Below, piece after piece: positions 1 to 4,600 of a stretch of 5,695 nucleotides of DNA. Position numbers and translations under genes: made by a program. The stretch covers positions 1-5,695 of the forward strand of contig CAMBHH010000205.1 of NCBI GenBank assembly GCA_945866505.1, in the 5' to 3' direction. The notes under the pieces are model-generated. The model did not search any database. It was not told the origin of the DNA and worked only from the letters and a program-made list of their open reading frames with translations. This DNA comes from Flavobacterium psychrophilum (lineage in GTDB: Bacteria > Bacteroidota > Bacteroidia > Flavobacteriales > Flavobacteriaceae). The first letter of the stretch is position 1. Each line of letters opens with the position of its first letter.

Positions 1-2
1 TG

Positions 3-533
3 GGTTGTAGACCCGCAGGACGATTCACAGAACAACATGATATTTTTTTTGGAATTGGCAAAAACTTAAAAGATTTGATTCCACAAATGAAAGCTTTTTG
101 GCCTGAAGCCAAAGGAAAAATTCACATTGATACTTGGCGCGAAGTGACGATGGTCGATAATTTTTCCATTGAAATTATAGCAAAAAAAGCAATTGAAAAT
201 TCTGTTTCAGACAATTTATTTTTTATCAATCTTGGTGGTTATAAAGAAAACGAATTCGAAGAGTACCATTACAAAATGCTTACGATTGCCGAAAATATAA
301 GCATTGCATCCAAAAACGCAAAAGCAACTGCGTTCTACAAACACTGCGGTTTCAAAGGCGCCACCTCACACATTGACGACAAATACGGAATTGACGTGGA
401 TGATATTTATAATGTCGCCGATATTTTGTCTGAACAATATAAAGAAAAATATTCTTTAAACATAACTAAAGTAACTAGCTTTTTCGAAGAAGATACCTTG
501 CATATCGGCTATTTGAAATTAGATAAAATATAG
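3..533 (+). CDS. DUF1543 domain protein, 5' end outside the window
   Basis: The frame is open from base 3 to a TAG stop at 531-533, giving 176 visible residues. Its start codon is beyond the left edge. A TTG at 75 and an ATG at 87 are in frame but are not the start, because the residues before them (GCRPAGRFTEQHDIFFGIG) are the recognisable beginning of the DUF1543 domain. Only a few N-terminal residues are probably missing. The protein seems to hold two related halves. The first runs from the G-x-x-x-x-x-x-FTEQHD segment through AFWPEAKGKIHID. The second runs from LGGYKENEFEEYH through GFKGATSHIDD. Both share a G...(F)-x-E-x-H start and an aromatic-rich ...HID end. DUF1543 is known as a domain occurring in one or two copies; no biochemical role is established. 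I see no signal peptide, but the true N-terminus is absent. The family assignment is from memory of the motif pattern. Confidence 0.85.
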   Translation, partial: GCRPAGRFTEQHDIFFGIGKNLKDLIPQMKAFWPEAKGKIHIDTWREVTMVDNFSIEIIAKKAIENSVSDNLFFINLGGYKENEFEEYHYKMLTIAENISIASKNAKATAFYKHCGFKGATSHIDDKYGIDVDDIYNVADILSEQYKEKYSLNITKVTSFFEEDTLHIGYLKLDKI

Positions 534-572
534 GTTTAAAACATAAAATTATGGTATTGTTATTGAAAGTAG

Positions 573-580
573 TATTTTTG
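573..580 (+). promoter_or_regulatory. Candidate -7 element of the DUF4197 gene
   Basis: TATTTTTG matches the Bacteroidota -7 consensus TAnnTTTG and lies 49 bp upstream of the DUF4197 start. The only nearby TTG (557-559) is 13 bp away, closer than the usual spacing for a -33 element, so support is partial. A single 8-base match in A/T-rich DNA can arise by chance. Confidence 0.3.
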
Positions 581-629
581 ACCCGAGTGTCTTGAATACA
601 ATACGGGGCTAACTAGCAAAAAAATTAGA

Positions 630-1334
630 ATGAAAAAAGTAATGATGTTAGTTTTGGCGTTTTCCCTTTCTAGTTGTGCAGAAATGCAACAGGTTATGAA
701 TCAATTTCCGCAAACACAAGGCTTAGGCGTAGATATTTCAGGTGGATTGAAAGAAGCGTTGAATAATGGTATTTCGAAACAAGTTATAAAATTAACCTCA
801 GTAGATGGTTTTTACAGAAATGAAGCTGTTAAAATTTTACTTCCGGACGAATTGAAAAAAGTAGATGCCAGTATAATAAAAATGGGGCTAAGCTCTTTGG
901 CAGATGAAGGATTAAAAGTTATCAATCGTGCCGCCGAAGATGCGGTAAAAGAAGCAACTCCAATATTTGTCGATGCGGTGGTCAATATGTCTTTTTATGA
1001 TGCCAAAACTATTTTGATGGGAAATGACAATTCGGCAACGATGTATTTACAAAATAGTACTTCGACCGCTTTATACGGAAAATTCAATCCTGTAATAAAA
1101 AATTCGTTTACAAAAGTGGGTGCGGATAAGGTTTGGACGAATATCATCACCAAATACAATATTATTCCGTTAGTGCAAAAAGTAAATCCCGATTTAACTG
1201 ATTATGTAACCAATCAGGCGATGTTGGGCGTATTTAAAATGATTGCGGTCGAAGAAAAAAACATTAGAACCAATTTGAATTCTAGAACTTCCGTTTTATT
1301 AAAACAGGTTTTTGCAATGCAGGACAATAAATAA
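630..1334 (+). CDS. DUF4197 family lipoprotein
   Basis: This is a 234-residue protein. The N-terminus is a short lipoprotein signal: MKK, a hydrophobic stretch at residues 4-13, then a lipobox ending LSSC with the acylated cysteine expected at C16. The mature part matches the DUF4197 pattern. It has a GLGVDISGGLKEAL start near residue 31, NRAAEDAV at 99-106, an ATMYL segment near 136-140, and a C-terminal block with DYVT (191-194), GVFKMIAVEE (200-209), IR (212-213) and LLKQVF (223-228). The domain is known from many Gram-negative bacteria, and its function is not established. The protein probably sits in the periplasm, anchored to a membrane; I see no clear export signal that would put it on the cell surface. 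The ATG at 630 follows an A-rich leader without a Shine-Dalgarno site. purU starts 75 bp downstream on the same strand with no U-tract terminator between, so read-through is possible. Confidence 0.86.
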   Translation: MKKVMMLVLAFSLSSCAEMQQVMNQFPQTQGLGVDISGGLKEALNNGISKQVIKLTSVDGFYRNEAVKILLPDELKKVDASIIKMGLSSLADEGLKVINRAAEDAVKEATPIFVDAVVNMSFYDAKTILMGNDNSATMYLQNSTSTALYGKFNPVIKNSFTKVGADKVWTNIITKYNIIPLVQKVNPDLTDYVTNQAMLGVFKMIAVEEKNIRTNLNSRTSVLLKQVFAMQDNK

Positions 1335-1373
1335 ATGATATGAATTCAAATGTTTACAAATTATAAACCAACA

Positions 1374-1394
1374 CCAGCACAATTTTAATGCTGG
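1374..1394 (+). other. Hairpin in the purU leader
   Basis: CCAGCA (1374-1379) and TGCTGG (1389-1394) form a perfect 6-bp stem with a 9-nt A/U-rich loop, ending 15 nt before the purU ATG. It is followed by AAAATTATAG rather than a U-tract, so it is not a classical terminator of the upstream gene. It may be an mRNA leader structure affecting purU translation or a 3'-end stabiliser. Function is inferred only from position. Confidence 0.35.
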
Positions 1395-1409
1395 AAAATT
1401 ATAGATAAC

Positions 1410-2264
1410 ATGCAAAAAATTATTATTCTAATTCATTGCGAAGACCAAAAAGGAATTATCGCTGCAGTGACCGATTTTATAGTACAAGTAGAAGGAAATA
1501 TTATTTATATTGACCAACACGTAGATTTTGAACAGAATGTATTTTTTATGCGCTTAGAATGTGAACTTACCAATCCAAACAGTAATCTGACGGCCATAAA
1601 AAATGTTTTCGAGCAATCCATAGCGGCAGATTTTAAAATGGCTTGGGAGATTCATCCTAAAGAAAAAAAGCTAAAAATGGCCTTGTTTATCTCGAAATAC
1701 GACCATTGTTTGTTTGATGTTTTGGGACGTTACAGTTCTGGAGAATTTAATGTCGAAATTCCTCTAATTGTGAGCAATCACGAGGACTTACGTGCAATTG
1801 CCAACCGTTTTGATATTCCATTTTTTTATATCCCGTTTACTAAAGACATAAAGGAAGAAGGCGAAAAACAGCAGATAGAATTACTACAAAAACACGATGT
1901 AGATTTTATTGTTCTGGCACGTTATATGCAAATTATCACTCCCAATTTGATTTCACTTTACAAAAATAAAATCATCAACATTCATCACTCGTTTTTACCT
2001 GCTTTTCCGGGTGCAAAACCCTATCATTCAGCCTTCAAAAGAGGGGTGAAAATTATCGGAGCAACGAGTCATTATGTTACAGAACAATTGGATGAAGGAC
2101 CAATTATTGAGCAAGATATTACTCGGGTTTCACACATAAACTCTATTGATGATTTTATTATGAAAGGGCGGGATTTAGAGCGTATAGTTTTGGCAAGAGC
2201 CATAAAACTCCACTCCGAACGAAAAACAATGGTCTATGACAATAAAACTATCGTGTTTTACTAA
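1410..2264 (+). CDS. purU: Formyltetrahydrofolate deformylase PurU
   Basis: The 284-residue protein hydrolyses 10-formyl-tetrahydrofolate to formate and tetrahydrofolate in the cytoplasm. This balances the one-carbon pool and can supply formate to formate-dependent purine synthesis. Residues 1-80 form the N-terminal ACT regulatory domain (IILIHCEDQKGIIAAVTDFI). Residues about 86-284 form the formyltransferase-like hydrolase fold. The catalytic triad known from this family is visible as N190 and H192 in INIHHSFLPAFPG and D228 in QLDEGPIIEQD. Length is close to that of E. coli PurU (280 aa). The ACT domain distinguishes it from the shorter PurN glycinamide ribonucleotide formyltransferase, which shares the catalytic core. 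No Shine-Dalgarno site precedes the ATG (leader ATTATAGATAAC), as is usual in Bacteroidota. No terminator of its own follows the TAA. The first sRNA-like unit begins at the stop codon, and its terminator is the first that a purU transcript would meet. Confidence 0.95.
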   Translation: MQKIIILIHCEDQKGIIAAVTDFIVQVEGNIIYIDQHVDFEQNVFFMRLECELTNPNSNLTAIKNVFEQSIAADFKMAWEIHPKEKKLKMALFISKYDHCLFDVLGRYSSGEFNVEIPLIVSNHEDLRAIANRFDIPFFYIPFTKDIKEEGEKQQIELLQKHDVDFIVLARYMQIITPNLISLYKNKIINIHHSFLPAFPGAKPYHSAFKRGVKIIGATSHYVTEQLDEGPIIEQDITRVSHINSIDDFIMKGRDLERIVLARAIKLHSERKTMVYDNKTIVFY

Positions 2265-2277
2265 AAGTTAACGGAAC

Positions 2278-2335
2278 TACAACAAAATAATAACATATCA
2301 TTAACAGCTAGAAGTTTAAAATAGTCTGACCTTTG
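2278..2335 (+). promoter_or_regulatory. Predicted promoter and upstream element of sRNA copy 1
   Basis: A 31-bp block (2278-2308) shared with copy 2 ends where a -33 element would lie. It includes TAATAACATATCATTA (2288-2303), an imperfect dyad with 6 of 8 positions symmetrical, followed by ACAGC. After a poorly conserved 19-bp spacer comes GACCTTTG (2328-2335), one base off the Bacteroidota -7 consensus TAnnTTTG. Transcription would then begin about 5-8 nt later, near 2341. The dyad could be a regulator's operator or part of the core promoter; no TTG-type -33 element is present. Confidence 0.55.
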
Positions 2336-2340
2336 TAAAA

Positions 2341-2415
2341 TAATAAACTGGTTATTTATTATTTTGGTTTTGGTTAGTTAAAAAGTTGTCCCGCAAATTG
2401 CGGGACTTTTTTTTT
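2341..2415 (+). ncRNA. Predicted small RNA, copy 1 (unassigned family)
   Basis: Predicted transcript of about 75 nt from just after the -7-like element to the end of the terminator T-tract. The first 36 nt (2341-2376) are identical in copy 2. They can fold into a 5' hairpin with stem UAAUAAA/UUUAUUA and loop CUGGUUA (2348-2354); in this copy the DNA stem could extend to 11 bp (2337-2347 with 2355-2365). An unpaired G/U-rich stretch UUUUGGUUUUGGUUA (2362-2376) follows, a plausible seed for base pairing. Then come a variable linker and the terminator hairpin. No conserved open reading frame is present. It lies directly downstream of purU on the same strand, so it could come from its own promoter, from the purU 3' UTR, or from both. 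I do not recognise an established family. Confidence 0.6.
2388..2415 (+). terminator. Rho-independent terminator of sRNA copy 1 and probably purU
   Basis: GTCCCGC/GCGGGAC forms a 7-bp G/C-rich stem with loop AAATT (2388-2406), followed directly by nine T residues (2407-2415). It is a textbook intrinsic terminator, and the first one after purU. Confidence 0.92.
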
Positions 2416-2528
2416 GTTGTAATTAACTAAAATTCCTTAAGCAATAAAAATAATCTCATTATTTAGAATTATATAATTTTATAAATAAATTAGTGCAAGA
2501 TTTTGAGACAAACACCTTTACTTTCTTG
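2416..2528. other. Spacer between the two sRNA-like units
   Basis: These 113 bp are highly A/T-rich, with runs such as AATTATATAATTTTATAAAT around 2467-2486. I see no gene, terminator or counterpart elsewhere in the window. It is the unshared remainder of the 266-bp period. Confidence 0.6.
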
Positions 2529-2543
2529 AAAAGTTAACTTATA

Positions 2544-2601
2544 TACAACAAAGTAATAACATATCATTAACAGCATAAAATCAAAAAGTGTGAGATCTTT
2601 G
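2544..2601 (+). promoter_or_regulatory. Predicted promoter and upstream element of sRNA copy 2
   Basis: Counterpart of 2278-2335. The 31-bp block differs by one base (G2553 for A2287), keeping the dyad at 2554-2569. The -7-like element is GATCTTTG (2594-2601). The spacing between the two conserved parts is exactly the same as in copy 1, although the spacer sequence has diverged, which is what a promoter spacer would show. Confidence 0.55.
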
Positions 2602-2606
2602 TAATG

Positions 2607-2680
2607 TAATAAACTGGTTATTTATTATTTTGGTTTTGGTTATGTTAAAGAATGTCTCACGAATTGTGAGACATTTTTTT
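2607..2680 (+). ncRNA. Predicted small RNA, copy 2 (paralogue of copy 1)
   Basis: Bases 2607-2642 are identical to 2341-2376, so the 5' hairpin with loop CUGGUUA and the G/U-rich stretch are unchanged. Just outside the 7-bp core stem, the two bases at 2605-2606 are TG instead of AA, which limits a longer stem and suggests the RNA starts close to 2607. The linker before the terminator differs from copy 1. The predicted length is about 74 nt. Its 3' end reaches the stop codon of the convergent hydrolase gene. The same reservations apply as for copy 1: start site, regulation and role are inferred from conservation alone. Confidence 0.6.
2653..2680 (+). terminator. Rho-independent terminator of sRNA copy 2
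   Basis: TGTCTCAC/GTGAGACA forms an 8-bp stem with loop GAATT (2653-2673), followed by seven T residues. Compared with copy 1, two stem pairs changed on both sides (C-G to T-A and G-C to A-T), preserving pairing. The T-tract runs into the hydrolase stop codon (2679-2681). Read leftward, the same stem follows the hydrolase gene and is followed by TTCTTTAA, so it may also weakly terminate that transcript. Confidence 0.9.
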
Positions 2681-3464
2681 ATTTAATATATCTCATAAAA
2701 AACAAGACTTCAGCATTAAAAATCGCTGGCTGCTCCACATTGACTACGTGACCACATCGCTCAATCACAAACAACTTTGACGATTTATAGTGTTTCTCGA
2801 CCACCAACCTAACGGAAGGCAAAAACATATAATCTTCTTCTCCCATCACATAAAGTGTTGGGATATCTAGCTCTACTTGTCTAAACCATTTAAGTAATGG
2901 ATTAATTTCGGCAGTGAGTTTAAACCATTTTATGAATTCTTTTTGGTATAACTTTTTCGCTTCATTAATAAACAGCAATCGCGATTGTTTGTGGCTTTTT
3001 TTAGGCATAATCACAAAAGCAAAAAACTTGTACAATACCAAATATGGCAACATATATTTGAACGTATTTCCTAATTTCATTAAAATTTGAGAGCGAAAAT
3101 TCATTTTCAGAATTGCACCGCCCAGAATCATACTTTGCACACGTTCCGGATGCGTTTCAGCTAATTGTCGAATCAAAATAGTACCAAGAGAAATCCCAAC
3201 AAAATGTGATTTTTCGATTTTTAAATGGTCAATAACCTCCAAAACATCATTGGCAATAGACTCAAAAGTATATTTTTGTTTGAACGCTTTTTTAATTTGA
3301 GCATTTGAATTTCCGTGACCACGCAAGTCGAGCAATAATACATTATACTGATTTTTAAAATCCCGAATTTGCTTGAACCATATAGACGAACTTCCGCCAG
3401 CGCCGTGAACAAAAGTCACCCACTGATTGCTGTTTTCGTTTTTATATAAAGTGTAGTTTATCAT
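2679..3464 (-). CDS. Alpha/beta hydrolase
   Basis: The 261-residue protein has the alpha/beta hydrolase fold and was probably a soluble cytoplasmic hydrolase; there is no signal peptide. The oxyanion-loop motif HGAGG is at 20-24, the DLRGHGNS strand-loop at 46-53, and the nucleophile elbow GISLG at 90-94 with catalytic S92. D211 (GEEDYMF) and H239 (CGHVVNVEQP) complete the triad, so the enzyme looks intact. A hydrophobic, aromatic-rich cap region around 138-153 (MLPYLVLYKFFAFVIM) may line the substrate pocket. The family covers esterases, lipases, C-C hydrolases and haloperoxidase-like enzymes, and the sequence does not tell which, so no substrate is proposed. It lies 134 bp downstream of pyrF on the same strand and converges on the sRNA-like units. 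Its stop codon lies at the edge of the copy 2 T-tract. Confidence 0.88.
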   Translation of the reverse strand: MINYTLYKNENSNQWVTFVHGAGGSSSIWFKQIRDFKNQYNVLLLDLRGHGNSNAQIKKAFKQKYTFESIANDVLEVIDHLKIEKSHFVGISLGTILIRQLAETHPERVQSMILGGAILKMNFRSQILMKLGNTFKYMLPYLVLYKFFAFVIMPKKSHKQSRLLFINEAKKLYQKEFIKWFKLTAEINPLLKWFRQVELDIPTLYVMGEEDYMFLPSVRLVVEKHYKSSKLFVIERCGHVVNVEQPAIFNAEVLFFMRYIK

Positions 3465-3487
3465 TGGATTTTCGAACTAAGATCAAC

Positions 3488-3557
3488 GATTTTTGATTGC
3501 AGATTTATTGTTGGTAAATATATATCAAAATTTCTATAGTTTTGACTATCAAAAATC
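3488..3557. repeat. Nested inverted repeats upstream of the hydrolase
   Basis: GATTTTTGAT (3488-3497) and ATCAAAAATC (3548-3557) are a perfect 10-bp inverted pair 50 bp apart. Inside lies a 6-bp pair, TCAAAA (3525-3530) and TTTTGA (3540-3545), with a 9-nt loop. The region immediately precedes the hydrolase ATG at 3464 on the minus strand, so it could be a leader structure or operator. The arms are A/T-rich, so chance is a real alternative. Confidence 0.3.
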
Positions 3558-3598
3558 AAAAATTACAACCCAAGCCAAAAGGCGAATTGGCGAAGCAA

Positions 3599-4417
3599 TT
3601 AAAAATCTTGTAAAATTCTTTCCATTTCTTCTTGCATCTTCAACGCTTCTTCCCTCGCCTTTTCGGCAAAATCAGTTCCATTCGAAGCATAAATAATCGC
3701 ACGTGAAGAATTAATCAGCAAACCAACATTGGCATTCATTCCGTATTTACACACTTCTTGAAGACTTCCACCTTGTGCGCCAACACCAGGAACCAGCAAG
3801 AAACTATCTGGAACAATCTTCCGAATTTCACTGAAATATTCGGCTTTCGTGGCACCCACAACATACATTAAGTTTTCAGAATTTTTCCAAGTTTTTGAGG
3901 TTTCTAACACTTGTTTGTACAATTCTTTTCCGTCAACGGTCAAAGTCTGAAAATCAAAAGCGCCTTCATTCGAAGTCAAAGCCAATAGAATGGTGTGTTT
4001 ATTTTCAAAAGCCAAAAACGGCTCCACGGAGTCTTTTCCCATATAAGGCGCGACGGTAACGCTGTCAAAATTCAAATCTTCGAAAAATGCTTTGGCATAC
4101 ATTGACGAAGTGTTGCCTATATCGCCACGTTTCGCATCGGCAATCGTGAAGATTTCAGGATAATTTTCGTTTATATAATTGATGGTTTTTTGCAAAGACA
4201 TCCAACCTTTAATCCCATAAGCCTCATAAAAAGCAGTATTGGGTTTATAGGAAACCGCCAAATCGTGCGTGGCATCGACAATCGCTTTGTTGAATTCGAA
4301 AATCGGGTCTTCGAGTTCCAATAAATGTTGCGGTATTTTATTCAAATCAACGTCTAATCCTACACAGAGGAAGGATTTCTTGATTTTGATTTGGTTGATT
4401 AGTTCTTTAGTTGTCAT
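3599..4417 (-). CDS. pyrF: Orotidine 5'-phosphate decarboxylase
   Basis: The 272-residue enzyme converts orotidine 5'-monophosphate to UMP, the last step of de novo pyrimidine synthesis. It belongs to the longer type 2 PyrF group. Numbered from the ATG at 4415-4417: CVGLDVD near 18-24 carries the first active-site aspartate, D22; K58 lies in SYKPN; the catalytic signature DAKRGDIG begins at D94 with K96 and D99; the phosphate-binding motif VPGVGAQGG is at about 209-217; and R239 (SSRAIIYAS) follows. An in-frame ATG at 4459 would add 14 residues, but these are encoded by an intergenic CGCAAAGTT repeat, and the type 2 PyrF N-terminus fits the inner ATG with its A-rich leader (AAACACACAACA). The gene lies 183 bp downstream of prfA on the same strand; I recall prfA-pyrF as a recurring pair in Bacteroidota. 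All key residues are present. Confidence 0.95.
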   Translation of the reverse strand: MTTKELINQIKIKKSFLCVGLDVDLNKIPQHLLELEDPIFEFNKAIVDATHDLAVSYKPNTAFYEAYGIKGWMSLQKTINYINENYPEIFTIADAKRGDIGNTSSMYAKAFFEDLNFDSVTVAPYMGKDSVEPFLAFENKHTILLALTSNEGAFDFQTLTVDGKELYKQVLETSKTWKNSENLMYVVGATKAEYFSEIRKIVPDSFLLVPGVGAQGGSLQEVCKYGMNANVGLLINSSRAIIYASNGTDFAEKAREEALKMQEEMERILQDF

Positions 4418-4429
4418 TGTTGTGTGTTT

Positions 4430-4460
4430 AACCGCAAAGTTTTTCGCAAAGTTCACCAAG
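4430..4460. repeat. CGCAAAGTT-type intergenic repeat
   Basis: AACCGCAAAGTT is followed 12 bp later by a second CGCAAAGTT (4433-4441 and 4445-4453) and a degenerate CACCAAGTG tail. From memory, AACCGCAAAGTTCGCAAAG-like tracts are frequent between genes in Flavobacterium genomes. It sits directly upstream of the pyrF start and would be translated if the far-upstream ATG at 4459 were used. Confidence 0.6.
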
Positions 4461-4528
4461 TGTTAAAAAAAATGCCAAACATTTCAGTATGACATTTTAA
4501 TTTCTATGATTTTGTATGATTTTTTTTC

Positions 4529-4590
4529 GCCACTGATTACACAGATTAGCACAGATTTTTAATATCTTTTTAATCCTTTAAATCTGTGGC
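4529..4590. repeat. GCCACAGATT-type palindromic intergenic repeat
   Basis: Three degenerate direct copies of CACAGATTA (CACTGATTA 4531-4539, CACAGATTA 4540-4548, CACAGATTT 4550-4558) face one inverted copy, AATCTGTGGC (4581-4590). The inner pairing CACAGATTT/AAATCTGTG is 9 bp with a 21-nt loop; the outer pairing GCCACTGATT/AATCTGTGGC is 9 of 10. It is flanked by T8 on the left and A5 on the right, so neither strand has a U-tract after the stem and it is not a normal terminator. It resembles a REP-like interspersed repeat that I recall from Flavobacterium genomes. It lies between prfA and pyrF. Confidence 0.65.
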
Positions 4591-4600
4591 AAAAACCTTT

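Larger units (their letters stand above)
2263..2680 (+). repeat. Two direct copies of a ~150-bp unit, 266 bp apart
   Basis: Copy 1 spans 2263-2415 and copy 2 spans 2529-2680. Every conserved block keeps the same offset of 266, so no indel separates them. By hand count: bases 2263-2272 are identical to 2529-2538; 2278-2308 match 2544-2574 at 30 of 31; the spacer 2309-2327 only at 9 of 19; 2328-2338 at 10 of 11; 2341-2376 at 36 of 36; the linker 2377-2387 at 5 of 11; and the terminator stem-loop at 14 of 19. Conservation in blocks, with drifting spacers, indicates two functional genes rather than a recent simple duplication. There are no terminal inverted repeats or target-site duplications suggesting a mobile element. 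Confidence 0.9.

Noticed and set aside
582..606. CCCG...CGGG hairpin upstream of the DUF4197 gene
   Set aside because: Only four pairs close a long loop, with no U-tract; not distinguishable from chance.
2263..2680. Repeat pair as a MITE, insertion-sequence remnant or CRISPR-like array
   Set aside because: There are no terminal inverted repeats, no target duplications, no transposase fragment, and only two units with promoter- and terminator-like parts.
2642..2686. Short ORF starting at an ATG in sRNA copy 2, running through the terminator (14 codons)
   Set aside because: Copy 1 has no ATG at the equivalent place, and the differences between copies follow RNA pairing rather than codon positions.
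3221..3412. Second minus-strand frame inside the hydrolase gene
   Set aside because: The hydrolase frame contains an intact catalytic triad; this one is a shifted-frame shadow.
3574..3591. GCCAA/TTGGC hairpin downstream of pyrF as its terminator
   Set aside because: The stem is only 5 bp with an 8-nt loop, and the T-rich stretch on the minus strand starts several bases too far away.
3493..3696. Plus-strand open frame overlapping the pyrF 3' end
   Set aside because: It is in the hydrolase-pyrF gap and opposite pyrF, has no recognisable domain, and half of it is the complement of a conserved enzyme.
4476..4483. Minus-strand AATGTTTG as a pyrF -7 element
   Set aside because: It is one mismatch from TAnnTTTG, but no TTG lies at the expected -33 distance and there is no second copy for comparison.
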